A stretch of 64,000 nucleotides of DNA from Alphaproteobacteria bacterium (GCA_015654635.1 JAATGP010000069.1:106627-170626), one strand, 5' to 3'; counted from the first letter of the stretch, positions 1 to 10,392 are shown. Program-made: numbers and translations. The notes: generated from the sequence alone by a model not told the origin.

Positions 1-1
1 C

Positions 2-685
2 GGTGTGCAGCTACCCAATCTTGTTCAGGTTTGGAATGCAGCAGCCAGCCAAGGCGGCAGCAAGCTGCTCCAGCTTGCTCCTTCCACGGTGACGAATTTC
101 GAGGCGCTGTGGAATCACCACTTCGCCTGGATGGATACGCATCTGCAGCTGGCCGTCTATCATCAGGATACGTACGATGTGATTTCCACCGGCAGCGGCA
201 CCATCGAGCCGACCGGCATGCCGGGCCTGGCGCCCATCAATGTCGGCTCCTCGCGCGCCGACGGGGGAGAGGTCAGCATCGAAGGCCGGCTCAACGAATC
301 CTGGCGCTGGTCGGCCAGCTACCGCCTGGAAGTCATCAACGACAAATATACCCATGGCGGCAGCCGCACCGATCTCATCAATTACCAGGACACGACACCG
401 CAGCATGTGGTGAAGACCAATCTCGGCTGGGATATGGAGGCATGGTCGGCGGATGTGTTTCTACAGTTCCAATCCGATACCCAAGGCCTGCGGCGTATCG
501 GGCCGTTCCCCGTTCCGGTGCCGATTGGGGCTTATTCCACCGTCGATGCGCGGCTGGCTTACAGGCTGACAGACGGTATCACCGTCGCGTTGTCGGGACA
601 GAACCTTCTGGTCGGCACGCAGCAACAGACTTCGGGGCCAGAGGTGGAACGCCAGTTTTTCGTAACGATCTCATACGGAGGCTGA
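2..685 (+). CDS. TonB-dependent receptor, C-terminal part (5' end outside window)
   Basis: This is the end of an outer-membrane beta-barrel receptor that imports a ligand with TonB energy. The reading frame is open to the window edge, so the GTG at 5 is only the first possible start and the gene begins upstream. About 226 residues are visible, rich in alternating aromatic and polar strands typical of TBDR barrels. They end in the aromatic strand [11 protein letters not shown], a plausible BAM recognition end. The plug and most of the barrel are missing from view, so the ligand cannot be inferred. The next gene, a hybrid sensor kinase, starts only 10 nt downstream on the same strand, so the two may be co-transcribed. 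Confidence 0.8.
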   Translation, partial: GVQLPNLVQVWNAAASQGGSKLLQLAPSTVTNFEALWNHHFAWMDTHLQLAVYHQDTYDVISTGSGTIEPTGMPGLAPINVGSSRADGGEVSIEGRLNESWRWSASYRLEVINDKYTHGGSRTDLINYQDTTPQHVVKTNLGWDMEAWSADVFLQFQSDTQGLRRIGPFPVPVPIGAYSTVDARLAYRLTDGITVALSGQNLLVGTQQQTSGPEVERQFFVTISYGG

Positions 686-695
686 GGCAGCGTCG

Positions 696-3326
696 ATGAG
701 CGAGAACGATCTTTTCTGGCAGATCACGCTCGTTGAGGCGCTTCTCAATCTGGCGATTTTTGCCGCCGCGGTGATTGCCTATGGGCCGCTCGCCATTCTG
801 GCCGCCAAGTTGCGCACCAGGACGCCGGTGGCCGCAGGCGCCGCCACCGGCGTTCTCTTCGGCATCGCCACCTCCATCGCACTGCTCCTGCCGGTGCATT
901 TGAGCGGTGGGGCGCCGACCGGCAGTCAGACCGTTCTCGTCGCCTTGGCCGGACTTCTCGCTGGTCCCTTCGGCGCCCTCACCGCAGTGGTGATCGGCGT
1001 GATGGCTGAGTTGTCGCCGTTGCTGCAAGGCCAAGTCCTCGACAGCTTCGGGATTGCAACTTTAATTGCGGCCGCTGGCGCCGGTGTGGCTTTGCGCCTC
1101 ATTCTGGACGGGCTTTTGCACCGGCAGGAGCCGGCCTATTGGCATCTGCCGATTTTGGGCGCGCTCTCTGCTGGCCTGGAACTCCTGGTGCAGCGCTATT
1201 TTCAAGGCGCCGCCGCAACGCTTCTGTCGATCCTTCCCGCCTTGCTCGCCAATGTGCTCGCGATCACGGTCCTCGGCACCTTGCTGCTGCATGAAAAGCG
1301 CCGTTATGAGACCGAGCAGGATTTGCGCGCCAGCGAACTTCGCCTTGCCAATCAGGCGCGCGAGCTGGCGCAGCAGGCCCAGGAGCTGGCAGCAGCCCGC
1401 GACGCGGCAGAGGCCGCCAACCGGGCCAAAAGCGAATTTCTTGCCAATATGAGCCACGAAATCCGCACGCCCATGAACGGCATCGTCGGCATGGCGGGGC
1501 TGCTACTAGGCACTAAGCTCGACGAAGAACAGCGCCGCTACGCCGAGACGGTGTGCGAATCCGGCGATGCCTTGATCGCCATCGTCAATGACATTCTCGA
1601 TATTTCCAAGCTGGAAGCCCATCGTCTCGAACTGGAAGAGATTGAGTTCGATCTTGCCGATCTGGCCGACAAATCCGCCCGCCTCCTGCTTTCCAAGGCG
1701 CGCGAAAAGGGCATCGACATCGGCGTCTTCTTGGCGCCTGAGGCGCAGGGGCTGTTCCGCGGCGATCCCACACGTCTGCGCCAGGTGCTGCTCAATCTCA
1801 TCGGCAATGCCATCAAATTCACCGCGACAGGCGGTGTCGTCTTGCAGATCGGCGCCGGTGATGACGGGACATTGCGCTTCGAGGTCATCGATACCGGCAT
1901 CGGGATTGCCGAAGATCGCCGCCAGCGTCTGTTCCAGAAATTCAGCCAGATCGATAGTTCCGTGACGCGCCGTTATGGCGGCACCGGTCTCGGCCTTGCC
2001 ATCTGCAAGCAACTGGTCGAGCTGATGGGCGGCCAGATCGGCATCGCCACCAATCCCGCGGAAGGTTCGACCTTCTGGTTTGATCTGCCGCTGAGGCGCA
2101 CAGCGGTGACAGCACCGCCCTCCGCCGCCATAGCCCGATTGCGGGCGCTGGTGGTAGACGAGACGCCGCTGCTGGCCGATGTCACACGGCGCCAGCTCGA
2201 GAGCCTGGGCATGGAGGTGACCACCGCGCTCACCGGTCTTGCCGCCTTGGCGGAGATCGAGCGCGCCCGCCGCGGCAAACGTCCTTTTGCCCTGGCCGTC
2301 CTCGATCACATGATGCCCGTTCTCAGCGGCGACAAGCTGGCGGGGCGCATTCGTGCACTGCCGTCCACCATCAAGCTTGTGCTTCTGACCTCGGCAGGAC
2401 ACGACGCGGTAGAGATGCCGGATGCGCTCGATGTGATATTGGAAAAGCCCGTGCGGCTTGACGATTTCGCTGCTTGCCTGGCGCACCTCTTTGCAGGATC
2501 AGTGGCGCCGCGGCAGCCGCAAAGGCAGCCTGAGCCACCGCCACCGGCCGAGCTTGGGCTCTATATCCTGTTGGCCGAAGACAATCGCGTCAACCAGGAT
2601 GTGGCTCAGGCGATTCTGGCCAAGGCCGGTCACAGGGTCGATATCGCTGAGAATGGCAGGCGTGCAGTCGAAGCCGTGCGCCGCAACGCCTACGACGTGA
2701 TTTTGATGGATGTGCAGATGCCCGAACTCGATGGTATCGAGGCCGTCCGGCGTATTCGCGCTCTGCCGCCGCCGCTTTGCGCCGTCCATATCATCGCTAT
2801 GACCGCCAATGCGATGGCAGGCGCTCGCGACGAATATCTGTCGGCTGGCATGGACGATTACATCTGCAAACCCATTCAGCCGCAACAATTGCTGAGCAAA
2901 CTGGCCGGTCTTGCGCCGCTCGATGGCGCGCAAGCCTTGGGTGCGCTGCCAGCAAGCGGCCTGCTTCTCGACGAGGCCAATCTTGATGATTTGAAGGCGG
3001 CCGTCGAGGCGAACAAGACCATCGAATTCATCGAAGTCTTCCTCAGCGACGCCGACGAACGCCTCGGCCAGATCGGTGTGGCAATAACGGGCGGCGATTT
3101 GGAAAGCGCGCGGCGCTACGCCCATTCTCTCGTCAGCATGGCGGGGACGTTTGGCGCCATCGAGATGAGCGGGCTGGCGCGGCGTGTCGAGCGCGCTTCC
3201 AAGAGCGCCGCGGTGGATGAGGTTGCCGCGCTTGCCGCGCAACTGGTCGAATGCGGCGCCAACACCGCCGTGGCGCTGCGCGATTGGATCGCCCGTAATC
3301 GCGTTACCGCCCGGAGCACGAAATAA
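696..3326 (+). CDS. Membrane-bound hybrid sensor histidine kinase (5TM sensor, HisKA, HATPase, two receivers, HPt)
   Basis: An 876-residue phosphorelay protein. Residues about 10-200 hold several hydrophobic segments resembling the 5TM-LYT sensor type, followed by a coiled coil (about 205-245). The HisKA H-box is [12 protein letters not shown] with the phosphorylated His near 254. The ATPase domain shows the N-box ([12 protein letters not shown]), DTGIGI and [10 protein letters not shown] first receiver domain has its Asp in LAVLDHMMP and a VVDE acidic pocket. A second receiver has ILLAEDN and ILMDVQMP. The C-terminal HPt domain carries a His in [10 protein letters not shown]. All relay modules look intact. 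No DNA-binding response regulator is nearby, so the output partner is unknown. It follows a TBDR gene by 10 nt. Confidence 0.92.
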   Translation: MSENDLFWQITLVEALLNLAIFAAAVIAYGPLAILAAKLRTRTPVAAGAATGVLFGIATSIALLLPVHLSGGAPTGSQTVLVALAGLLAGPFGALTAVVIGVMAELSPLLQGQVLDSFGIATLIAAAGAGVALRLILDGLLHRQEPAYWHLPILGALSAGLELLVQRYFQGAAATLLSILPALLANVLAITVLGTLLLHEKRRYETEQDLRASELRLANQARELAQQAQELAAARDAAEAANRAKSEFLANMSHEIRTPMNGIVGMAGLLLGTKLDEEQRRYAETVCESGDALIAIVNDILDISKLEAHRLELEEIEFDLADLADKSARLLLSKAREKGIDIGVFLAPEAQGLFRGDPTRLRQVLLNLIGNAIKFTATGGVVLQIGAGDDGTLRFEVIDTGIGIAEDRRQRLFQKFSQIDSSVTRRYGGTGLGLAICKQLVELMGGQIGIATNPAEGSTFWFDLPLRRTAVTAPPSAAIARLRALVVDETPLLADVTRRQLESLGMEVTTALTGLAALAEIERARRGKRPFALAVLDHMMPVLSGDKLAGRIRALPSTIKLVLLTSAGHDAVEMPDALDVILEKPVRLDDFAACLAHLFAGSVAPRQPQRQPEPPPPAELGLYILLAEDNRVNQDVAQAILAKAGHRVDIAENGRRAVEAVRRNAYDVILMDVQMPELDGIEAVRRIRALPPPLCAVHIIAMTANAMAGARDEYLSAGMDDYICKPIQPQQLLSKLAGLAPLDGAQALGALPASGLLLDEANLDDLKAAVEANKTIEFIEVFLSDADERLGQIGVAITGGDLESARRYAHSLVSMAGTFGAIEMSGLARRVERASKSAAVDEVAALAAQLVECGANTAVALRDWIARNRVTARSTK

Positions 3327-3393
3327 GCTCGCCACCCCTGGTATTTGTTGCAGCGGCTCGTATTTTTGCGCCAACAGCTTCTGGGGGGCCGAA

Positions 3394-4911
3394 ATGCGCA
3401 TTGATACCAAATTGTTTCGCCAGCCGTGGTTCGTTCTTGGCGCGCTTACCTTTCTTCTTCATCTCTGGGCCAATGGCGGCTACGGCATTTTTCGTGACGA
3501 GTTGTACTTCATCGTCTGTGGCCGCCACCCGGCCTGGGGCTATGTCGATCAGCCACCGCTGGTGCCTCTCCTTGCCGCTTGGTCTTATGCGCTGTCGGGC
3601 GATTGGCTGACGGGCTTTCGGCTGGTTGCCGCTTTGGTTCTGGCTGCCACGGTGGCGCTTACCGCGGCTTTCACAGCCCGGCTGGGCGGCGGCAAATTCG
3701 CCCAATGGCTGGCTGGTTTATGCGCGGTGGCCTCGCCCCAATTGTTGGCCCAAGGCGTTTTCGTCACCACCGACCTGTTTCAAGCGATCACGTGGCTGGG
3801 TGTGGCTTGGTGTCTGGTCCGTCTGGTCGAAAGCAGGGACGAACGCTGGTGGATCGCTATTGGTCTTGTGGTGGCGTTCAGCCTGTGGAGCAAATACGGC
3901 ATTATCTTCTTCGTAGCGGCGTTGGCGGTTGCGGCGCCGTTCACGCCGCTGCGCAATGCGTTTGCACGACCCTGGCTTTATGCTGGCGCGGTGCTCGCGG
4001 CCTTGCTAATTCTGCCCAACATTCTCTGGCAGCAAAGCCATGGCTGGCCTTTCCTCGAACTCGGCTCCACCGGTGTACACGGCAAAAACCGCGTGCTCTC
4101 GCCGCTGGATTTCTTCGGCCAGCAGTTTCTCGTCGTCGGGCCGACTCTGGCGCTGATCTGGGGTGGAGGGCTTTGGGCCTTCTCGTTTAAGCCTCGGCAA
4201 GCGGCCTATCGCGTCTTTCCCATTGCTTATGGTCTGCTCGCCGTCTTCTTCATCGTCGAACATGGCAAGGCCAATTATCTGATGGGAATCTATCCCATCC
4301 TGTTTGCGGGCGGCGCCCTATTCTGGGAGGAAACGCTGAAAGCGGTGTGGGCGCGCGGCATTGCCGTAGCGCTGGTGGTCAGCATGGGCCTTATGCTGGC
4401 GCCTCTGGCCTTGCCGATCCTGCCCGAGGAGCGCTACGTCGCTTATGCCGAGGCGATGGGCTTGTCGCCAAAGGCTACGTCAGGCGAGAATCTCAAACTG
4501 TCGCGTCTGCCGCAGCATTTTGCCGATATGCACGGCTGGCCGGCGATGGCGCAAAAGGTGGCCACAGCCTTTGCCAAGCTCTCGCCAGAGGAGCGGGCCC
4601 AAGCCGTGTTCTATGGCACCAATTACGGCGAAGCCGCCGCGATCGATGTCTATGGCGCCGGGCTGCCACCAGCCATCAGTGGCCACAACAATTATTTTCT
4701 CTGGGGGCCGCGCGGTCATGATGGCAGCGTGGTGATCGAAATCGGCGGCAGCCGCGAAGACCATCTGAAGGATTTCCGCTCCGTGGAACAAGCAGGCGAA
4801 ACCGATGATCCTTACGCCATGCCCTATGAGACTCATCAGCCCATCTGGATCGAGCGCGGGTTGAAGCATCCCCTCGACAGGCTCTGGCCGACGCTCAAAC
4901 ATTACGGCTGA
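3394..4911 (+). CDS. Glycosyltransferase family 39-like membrane protein (ArnT/PMT fold)
   Basis: An integral membrane glycosyltransferase of the PMT/ArnT superfamily, which transfers a sugar from a polyprenyl-phosphate donor to an envelope acceptor; donor and acceptor cannot be read from sequence. The start at 3394 (ATG after a G-rich run) gives 505 residues. The longer ORF from 3184 overlaps the kinase gene and is less likely. The early acidic loop GYGIFRDELYFI and the following GYVDQPPL are characteristic of the family, and roughly ten hydrophobic segments follow. A soluble C-terminal part (about residues 360-505) lies after the last membrane span. A bidirectional terminator hairpin follows the stop. 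Confidence 0.8.
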   Translation: MRIDTKLFRQPWFVLGALTFLLHLWANGGYGIFRDELYFIVCGRHPAWGYVDQPPLVPLLAAWSYALSGDWLTGFRLVAALVLAATVALTAAFTARLGGGKFAQWLAGLCAVASPQLLAQGVFVTTDLFQAITWLGVAWCLVRLVESRDERWWIAIGLVVAFSLWSKYGIIFFVAALAVAAPFTPLRNAFARPWLYAGAVLAALLILPNILWQQSHGWPFLELGSTGVHGKNRVLSPLDFFGQQFLVVGPTLALIWGGGLWAFSFKPRQAAYRVFPIAYGLLAVFFIVEHGKANYLMGIYPILFAGGALFWEETLKAVWARGIAVALVVSMGLMLAPLALPILPEERYVAYAEAMGLSPKATSGENLKLSRLPQHFADMHGWPAMAQKVATAFAKLSPEERAQAVFYGTNYGEAAAIDVYGAGLPPAISGHNNYFLWGPRGHDGSVVIEIGGSREDHLKDFRSVEQAGETDDPYAMPYETHQPIWIERGLKHPLDRLWPTLKHYG

Positions 4912-4920
4912 CGCCAAGGA

Positions 4921-4956
4921 AAAAGCCCCGCGGAGATTCTCCACGGGGCTCTTCTT
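4921..4956. terminator. Bidirectional rho-independent terminator
   Basis: AGCCCCGCGG pairs with CCACGGGGCT with one internal mismatch. On the minus strand the hairpin is followed by a T-run, and on the plus strand by CTTCTT. It sits between the convergent GT39-like and TorF porin genes and can serve both. Confidence 0.8.
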
Positions 4957-4981
4957 ATGACCGCTGTTGGAACCGTGCGGC

Positions 4982-5749
4982 TTACTTAAAGATGTCCGCG
5001 ATGTTGAAGGTCAGATTGGCCTTGAAGGTATCGTCTGTGCCATTGGGGGTGCCTATCCAGAAGCCGGCATCCGACTTCTTGATGTCGTTGCCGACATAGC
5101 GCAGGTCCAAACTCCAGCTACGCCAGGTAAATGTGCCGCCGACATCGTAATGCGTGTAGTCGGTCGGGGCCGCGTTCACCCACTGATGGCCAACAGTGCC
5201 GCTGATGGAGAAAAAGTCCGTGATGGCATAAGCCGCCGTGCCAGAGGTATACCAGCCGTCGCCCCCCCCGAGGCTCCATTCCGGCGAATAAGCGCCTTCG
5301 GCGGTCAGCGTCAGCTTGCCGAAGGTGTGGCTGAGATAGCCCTGCATTTCGAAATAGGAGGCTTTCGGGCCGCCAAAGGTATTGTAGTCCGGGTAGCTGT
5401 AATAATAGGCCTCGACGTTGAGGTCGGTGCCCCCCAGATCAAAATGCTTGCCCCCATAGATGTCCAATTCCAAGGACGGGTTGTTGTTCGGCACGCCCCA
5501 ATTGGTCTTGGCGACCCAGGTGCCGGCATAAAAACCATAAGGGGCCGTCCAGTTGATGGAGGCTTCCGGCGTGAACTCGCGATCATTCTGGCTGATGCCG
5601 CGGAAGCGATAATCGCTTTCCACCGCCACATACGCCGAAACAGTGCCGTAATCGGCCGGTGCCGGGTCGTCGGCCAATGCCGGCGCAGCAGCGGCAGCCA
5701 GGGCCACAGCCGCAAAGGTAACTTTCAGGCCAAGAGATTTCATAGTCAT
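4982..5749 (-). CDS. TorF family putative porin
   Basis: A 255-residue outer-membrane protein of the TorF/TIGR02001 putative porin family. It begins with a clear Sec signal peptide (MKSLGLKVTFAAVALAAAA...ALA). The next stretch contains the family hallmark YVAVESDYRFRGISQNDR. The rest alternates aromatic and polar residues as in a small beta-barrel, ending with a terminal Phe-Lys. The start could also be the ATG two codons later (MKSLG). The gene stands alone with its own terminator. The solute is unknown for most family members. A perfect short inverted repeat lies about 145 nt upstream and may be an operator. Confidence 0.85.
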   Translation of the reverse strand: MTMKSLGLKVTFAAVALAAAAAPALADDPAPADYGTVSAYVAVESDYRFRGISQNDREFTPEASINWTAPYGFYAGTWVAKTNWGVPNNNPSLELDIYGGKHFDLGGTDLNVEAYYYSYPDYNTFGGPKASYFEMQGYLSHTFGKLTLTAEGAYSPEWSLGGGDGWYTSGTAAYAITDFFSISGTVGHQWVNAAPTDYTHYDVGGTFTWRSWSLDLRYVGNDIKKSDAGFWIGTPNGTDDTFKANLTFNIADIFK

Positions 5750-5893
5750 CGCCCTCGAATTATTGTTCTCACGCGGACGCGTTCGCGTTCGTGCCTGCTA
5801 AGATGTCGTGGAGAGGCGCCTTCAACGCAATATAAAAACCATAGCAAAGGACTTTCCAGGCGGTTTGCGACGCTGGATTTGAGTCGACGTTGT

Positions 5894-5910
5894 TGCACTG
5901 CAACAGTGCA
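5894..5910. promoter_or_regulatory. Inverted repeat upstream of the TorF porin gene
   Basis: TGCACTG-CAA-CAGTGCA is a perfect 7-nt-arm palindrome in the otherwise empty region upstream of the porin gene. Its position would suit an operator, but no cognate regulator is visible. Confidence 0.35.
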
Positions 5911-6139
5911 TGTTCAGAATACAGGCAGAATGCCGCCCAAATAAGCAGCAATAATGGACCAAAAGTGCGGTCCCCGGCAGGCTCTGGCGTCGTGCCATAA
6001 GGCGCGCAAAACCTGCCAGGCCGGGCCAAAGAGCGCCATGGACCAGCGGGGGGATGTGTCGGGAGAAGTGTCAGCAAACTGTGACAAGGACTAGCTTGCC
6101 TTTGCTGCCGCCCGCGTCCATCAGAGGCAGGATTAGCGC
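5911..6139. other. Intergenic region between divergent porin and phosphatase genes
   Basis: Together with 5750-5893 this is the divergent upstream region of the porin and the phosphatase gene. ORFs in the track here are short and lack recognisable motifs. Apart from the palindrome at 5894-5910 I see nothing definable. Confidence 0.4.
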
Positions 6140-6862
6140 TTGCCGCTCGTGCCACACGAAGGCAGGTTACGCCCGAAGACGCCGCGAGGAGCGCCCATTA
6201 ACGCCGTACCGTCCGTTTTTGCTCGCGCTCGCATGCGCCTCGCCCGTCGCAGCCATCGGCGCGCGCTTAGCGAAGGCCGTGCCGCAGCCACGGCTGTGGC
6301 GCTGCGGATAGTGTTGGTGCGCCATGGCAAGCCGGCCATTTCGACCAAGCACAAGACCAGTCATCACGGCTTTGCCGATTATATCGATGCCTATGAGGCT
6401 GCCGGGCTCGATCCCGATAGCGCCCCGCCAGTGGAATTGCGCGATCTCGCCCGCGGCATCAAGGCGGTTTATACCAGCCATCGTCCGCGCTCGCGGGAAA
6501 GTGCCAAAGCCATCGCGCCGCATGCCGAACTGATTGCCGACATCTTGTTCGAAGAAGCGCCGCTCGCCAGTCCCCGCATTCCACTGATCAAGCTCGGTGT
6601 ACCGGCTTGGGCGGTGATGAGCCGCATCCTCTGGCATGCCGGCTATCACCCCGAGATCGAGAACTACCGCCGCTCCAAGCTGCGCGCCAAAAAGGCCGCC
6701 GATATTCTCATCGCCAAGGCCAAGAATGACGGCACCGCCGTGCTGGTCGCGCACGGCTATTTCAACGCCATCCTGGGCCGCGAACTCGCCCGCCGCGGCT
6801 TTCGCAGCATTGGCCATCACCGCGTCCGCTTCTGGAACGCCGTGGTCTACGAGTTGCCGTAA
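6140..6862 (+). CDS. Histidine phosphatase superfamily protein
   Basis: A small phosphatase of the branch-1 phosphoglycerate-mutase-like (SixA/PhoE-like) type. The nucleophile motif is VLVRHGKPA, with a second-site Arg region in YTSHRPRSRESA and a late catalytic His in VLVAHGYFN. Substrate specificity is not predictable. The 240-residue ORF has a basic, Ala/Arg-rich N-terminus before the conserved core, so translation more probably begins near the ATG at 6233 (MRLARRSH, 209 residues) or slightly later. Its downstream neighbour starts about 60 nt after the stop. Confidence 0.7.
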   Translation: MPLVPHEGRLRPKTPRGAPINAVPSVFARARMRLARRSHRRALSEGRAAATAVALRIVLVRHGKPAISTKHKTSHHGFADYIDAYEAAGLDPDSAPPVELRDLARGIKAVYTSHRPRSRESAKAIAPHAELIADILFEEAPLASPRIPLIKLGVPAWAVMSRILWHAGYHPEIENYRRSKLRAKKAADILIAKAKNDGTAVLVAHGYFNAILGRELARRGFRSIGHHRVRFWNAVVYELP

Positions 6863-6924
6863 ACGACTCGAATCTGAAACAAACCCAGCCTACATTCCGC
6901 AAGCGTTGCGGGAGGGGGAGAATT

Positions 6925-7626
6925 ATGCGCGCAGGCGTTTTCCTGTTTTTGTGTCTGGCGAGTCCGGCGCTGGCGCAAACGGCTCCGGCAGGCGATCACG
7001 CGCCGGTCCCCAAACCGCCCCTGCACATCTGTTCCGACTCGGTGCTCAAGACGATCGATTCACCCGTGACGCTGGGATTCCGCATCACGCCTGAGGGGAC
7101 GGTTGGTGACGTGGCCGTCCTGCAGTCGAGTGGCTCCGATTCCGCCGATCAGGCCGCCCAATCCTGCGTCAAAACCTGGACCTACGAGCCTGCGCAGCGC
7201 GACGGCGCTGCGATCGAATGGCAAGCCCATGTTACGCTGCATTCGGAGAAGGTGGCGCGCACCGGCGATGGACGGCAAGATGCGGCGATGACGAACGTGA
7301 CTCCTGAAATTGCCAAGGCGCTGGATCATTTCATCCACGATATGCAAGGCCGCTGTCAGGTTCTGTACAAGACGGATGCGCGATACGGCGATCGCCAGCG
7401 GGCCCGCAATCGCGTGGTGGTGAAACGCCTGGCCGACGGGCACACCGATATTGCCATATCGCAGTCGAGCCCGGTGCACGGCGCCGATGACGGCGCACGC
7501 GCCTGTGCCGCCTATCTGATCGGCAAGCATGACGATCTGCCGCTGGTATTCACGGTCGAAATCGAGATTGATTGGGCCCGCTATTACGACACCGGCGAAC
7601 GGGGCGAGCATAGCAGGAGACGATGA
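6925..7626 (+). CDS. Periplasmic protein with TonB C-terminal-like domain
   Basis: A 233-residue exported protein. It has a short signal peptide (MRAGVFLFLCLASPALAQ) ending in AxA. Residues about 45-110 resemble the TonB C-terminal domain: VTLGFRITPEGTVGDVAVLQSSG followed by a C..WTYEPA segment, as in energy-transducer-like proteins. It has no N-terminal membrane anchor and no long Pro-rich linker, so it is unlikely to be a functional TonB. The second half (about 125-225) has a similar strand pattern with a Cys pair and may be a diverged repeat. A good Shine-Dalgarno (GGGAGGGGGAG) precedes the ATG. Function is unknown. Confidence 0.6.
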   Translation: MRAGVFLFLCLASPALAQTAPAGDHAPVPKPPLHICSDSVLKTIDSPVTLGFRITPEGTVGDVAVLQSSGSDSADQAAQSCVKTWTYEPAQRDGAAIEWQAHVTLHSEKVARTGDGRQDAAMTNVTPEIAKALDHFIHDMQGRCQVLYKTDARYGDRQRARNRVVVKRLADGHTDIAISQSSPVHGADDGARACAAYLIGKHDDLPLVFTVEIEIDWARYYDTGERGEHSRRR

Positions 7627-7694
7627 GGGCCGCATTTGCCGGGTTGCGGCGCCAGACCGCCTTTGGCCAATCGGTATCTGCAAGTCCCGTTGGC

Positions 7695-7728
7695 AGCTCC
7701 CGCCCGCAATGAATCGCGTGCGGGAGCT
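7695..7728. terminator. Hairpin between convergent genes, possible terminator
   Basis: AGCTCCCGC and GCGGGAGCT form a perfect 9-bp stem with a 16-nt loop between the TonB_C-like gene and the end of the TBDR. Neither side has a T-run, so this is only a tentative terminator. Confidence 0.35.
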
Positions 7729-7742
7729 TCCAGCATCTGTTG

Positions 7743-10172
7743 TTATAGCGCCGCACCGATAGTCACGAAGCCCATACGGGGAGCAATCGGATAGCCTTGG
7801 TAGCCGCCCGAAGCACCGGTGACGACCGCTGTCGAAATGCCCTTGATATTGCCGAGATTAGTGACGTTGCCGCTCAGCTTGAGGCTGTGCAGCATGTCGC
7901 CATCCGGCATCTCGAAGGTGTAGCTCGCCTCCAGACCCATCTGGAAGGTGCTGTCGACCGACATGTCATTGGTATAGGTGACATAACGCTTGCCCACAAA
8001 GTCGCCGCTGAACTGTGCTTCGAAGGCACCGAAATTGGCGCTGACGACGAATTTGTTGAGCCAGCTCGGCGTCAGCGGCACTTGCTTGCCGGAGATCGGC
8101 ACATTCGTGGACACGCCGCCCGACACGGTCGCGTAGTCCGAGTCATAGGTCGATTTGTTATAGGACACCGCATCGTAAACATGGAAGTGATCGCCGAAGC
8201 CAAGTGTGGCCGCAAGGTCCACGCCATCGGTTGTGACGCCGCCGACATTCACCAGAACCGCCGGATTGGGATTGATGAAATTGTAGGTGGCGACGTTGAA
8301 GAGGCGGTTGGAGAAGGCAACGTGATAATAGCTGACTTGTCCTTCGATCGAGGTCAGGGGCCCCAGATCGACCGAGCGCTGGGTGCGCGCGCCGCCTTCA
8401 TAGGTCCAGGAGGTTTCCGGATGGCCGGTCTGCTTAAAGGTGTCGAACGCCAGCTGGCTGCCGAGACTCCAAGGTGATGTGCCGTAGAAATTGCTGCCCG
8501 CGCCATAAGGAATGTACTGGCGCATATTTTTCTGGATGTTGAAGAAGAGCTGTTCCTGCTCCGTCACATCCCACACCGCACCCACTTGCGGCAGGAACCA
8601 ATTGTTCGAGGTCAGCTCGCCGGTCGGATAATTCACCTGCGGACTGGTGCTCGGCAGGTTGAGCTGCTGCACCGGCACGGTATCGCTGGCGGTTTGCAGG
8701 CTTGCCTTTACACCGGCTTGCAGGAGCAGATTGGGTAGGATGCGCCACTGGTCTTGCACATGCAGTTGGATGTCGTCGGTGCGGAATTCAAAATAGTACT
8801 GCGTGAAGTTCGGATTCTGCGGAATGCTGTAGGGCGTCAGATCGTTGCTGGCCTTGGAGAAGGGGTACCAGCGGCGATGCTGCGAGGAGGCATTGAATTC
8901 GTACCACAGCCCGGCTTCGATCTGATGATCACCGAGTTGCAGGTCGAGCGTGGAACGAACGCCGGTGCGATTGTCGCGATATTCCGTCGTGCGCACTTCA
9001 TAACCGGTGCCGCCGAATACGTTGCTCATATTCTGAAGCGTCTGGGCGCTGGTGGCCGAGCCGACCACCAGATTGGGATAATAGATGGCGAACAGCGCCG
9101 GCAGGCCGGCATTGTTGATCGGGCCAGCCACAATGCCGCGGCCGGCGTTGTTGTGGTAATAGGCTTGGTTCGACCAAGTGATCGTGTCACTCAAATTCTA
9201 GTCGTACTGCACATAGGTCAGCACGTCTTGGCGCTGTGCGGCGCTATCATAATTCGAAAAATTGTTGCCCAACGCGACGGGCGGCGTGCCGGGCAAGGTC
9301 CCGGTGGTCAGATAGGCCAGCGCGCCGTTGTAATCCGGATAGAGGAACGGGCGCGTATAGGGAAAATAGGTCGACGTCGCGGTCTGCTGGTTGCCGTAAG
9401 AGTTGGCGTCTTCATTGGGCTCGATCTTCTTCTGCCAATCGGCAAAGACCGTCAGCTTGCCGTGATCGCCATCATGAACGAATTTCACGTTGACCTGATT
9501 GCCGCGCTGATGGCCATCGAAATCCCAGGCCCGCGCATCATGGTGCACCGCCGAGATATAGGCGCTATTGCCATCGCCCATATCACCCGTGTCGAAGCGC
9601 AAAAAGCTGCGCGAGGTGAAATAGCTGCCATAAGTCTCGCGCAAATCGAAGTCCATCTCTTTGGCCGGATCGCGTGAAAAGGTTTCGATGGCGCCGCCCA
9701 AATTGCTGGTGGAAGCCACACCCAGCGAACCGGCGCCGGAGGACAGAGTGACGCGCTCCACGTTTTCGCTTGCAAGCGCGCGCGATGGGCTGAGGCCATT
9801 GTAATTGCCATACTGCTGGTCGCCGAGCGGCACGCCATCCATGGTGTAACCCAGCTGCTGGGTGGTGAAGCCGTGGATAACAAGGGATTCGTTCTGCTCG
9901 TTATTGCCCCAGGGGTCGGAGGTTTCAAACAACACACCCGGCAAAGTCTCGATGGCCTTGAGCGGGGCAAGGCCGGGGAGGATCTTCTGGGCCTGTGTAC
10001 CGGAAATCACCACCGAAGAGCGGGTGGTTTTTTCCGCGGTTACCACCACGGTCTCGCTAAGATCAACATCATTGCTTTTACTGCTCGCGGCATACGCCCC
10101 AGCCGTGCCGAGCCCAGCCACCGCAGCCGTAAGACAAAGCGCGCTCTTCAGCGCGCCACGCATCGCTACCAT
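7743..10172 (-). pseudogene. TonB-dependent receptor interrupted by one in-frame amber codon
   Basis: The ORF track shows two ORFs (10445-9198 and 9194-7743), but they are in the same frame and separated only by a single TAG at 9198-9200. Read through, they form one normal TBDR of about 808 sense codons. The parts are a signal peptide (MRGALKSALCLTAAVAGLGTAGAYA), a plug domain starting ETVVVTAEK with the TonB-box region, then a barrel ending YPIAPRMGFVTIGAAL. The start at 10172 is preceded by GGGGG; the ORF start at 10445 is too far upstream and crosses the terminator of the flotillin gene. Aligned to the related receptor at the right edge of the window, the stop falls on a Trp (TTDW-SIT against QYD-stop-NLS), so TGG to TAG is the simplest cause. 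A sequencing error is possible. Confidence 0.75.
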
Positions 10173-10338
10173 TTTAAGATACCCCCAAAGCGAGCAAGGC
10201 GCCTCAGACGCCAGCTCTTTTTCCATAGCAGCGGCCATTGGTTCCTTAGCTTGGGAACGCCGGTGTGATGGTTGCGTCAAACTTTGATGAATTGTCTTGG
10301 TAGCCCATATCGGCCGCACGTAGCCGATGGTATTGCGC

Positions 10339-10368
10339 AAAAAAAAGACCCACCACTTGCGTGATGGG
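10339..10368 (-). terminator. Rho-independent terminator of the SPFH gene
   Basis: On the minus strand CCCATCAC-GCAA-GTGGTGGG forms an 8-bp stem (one GT pair) followed directly by TCTTTTTTTT. It lies just after the SPFH stop and insulates the TBDR gene downstream. Confidence 0.9.
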
Positions 10369-10392
10369 CCTCCACAAACGCGACAAAGAACC

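Noticed and set aside
9194-9200. Programmed amber readthrough or recoding in the TBDR
   Set aside because: No suppressor tRNA or recoding signal is visible, and a single TGG to TAG change explains it more simply.
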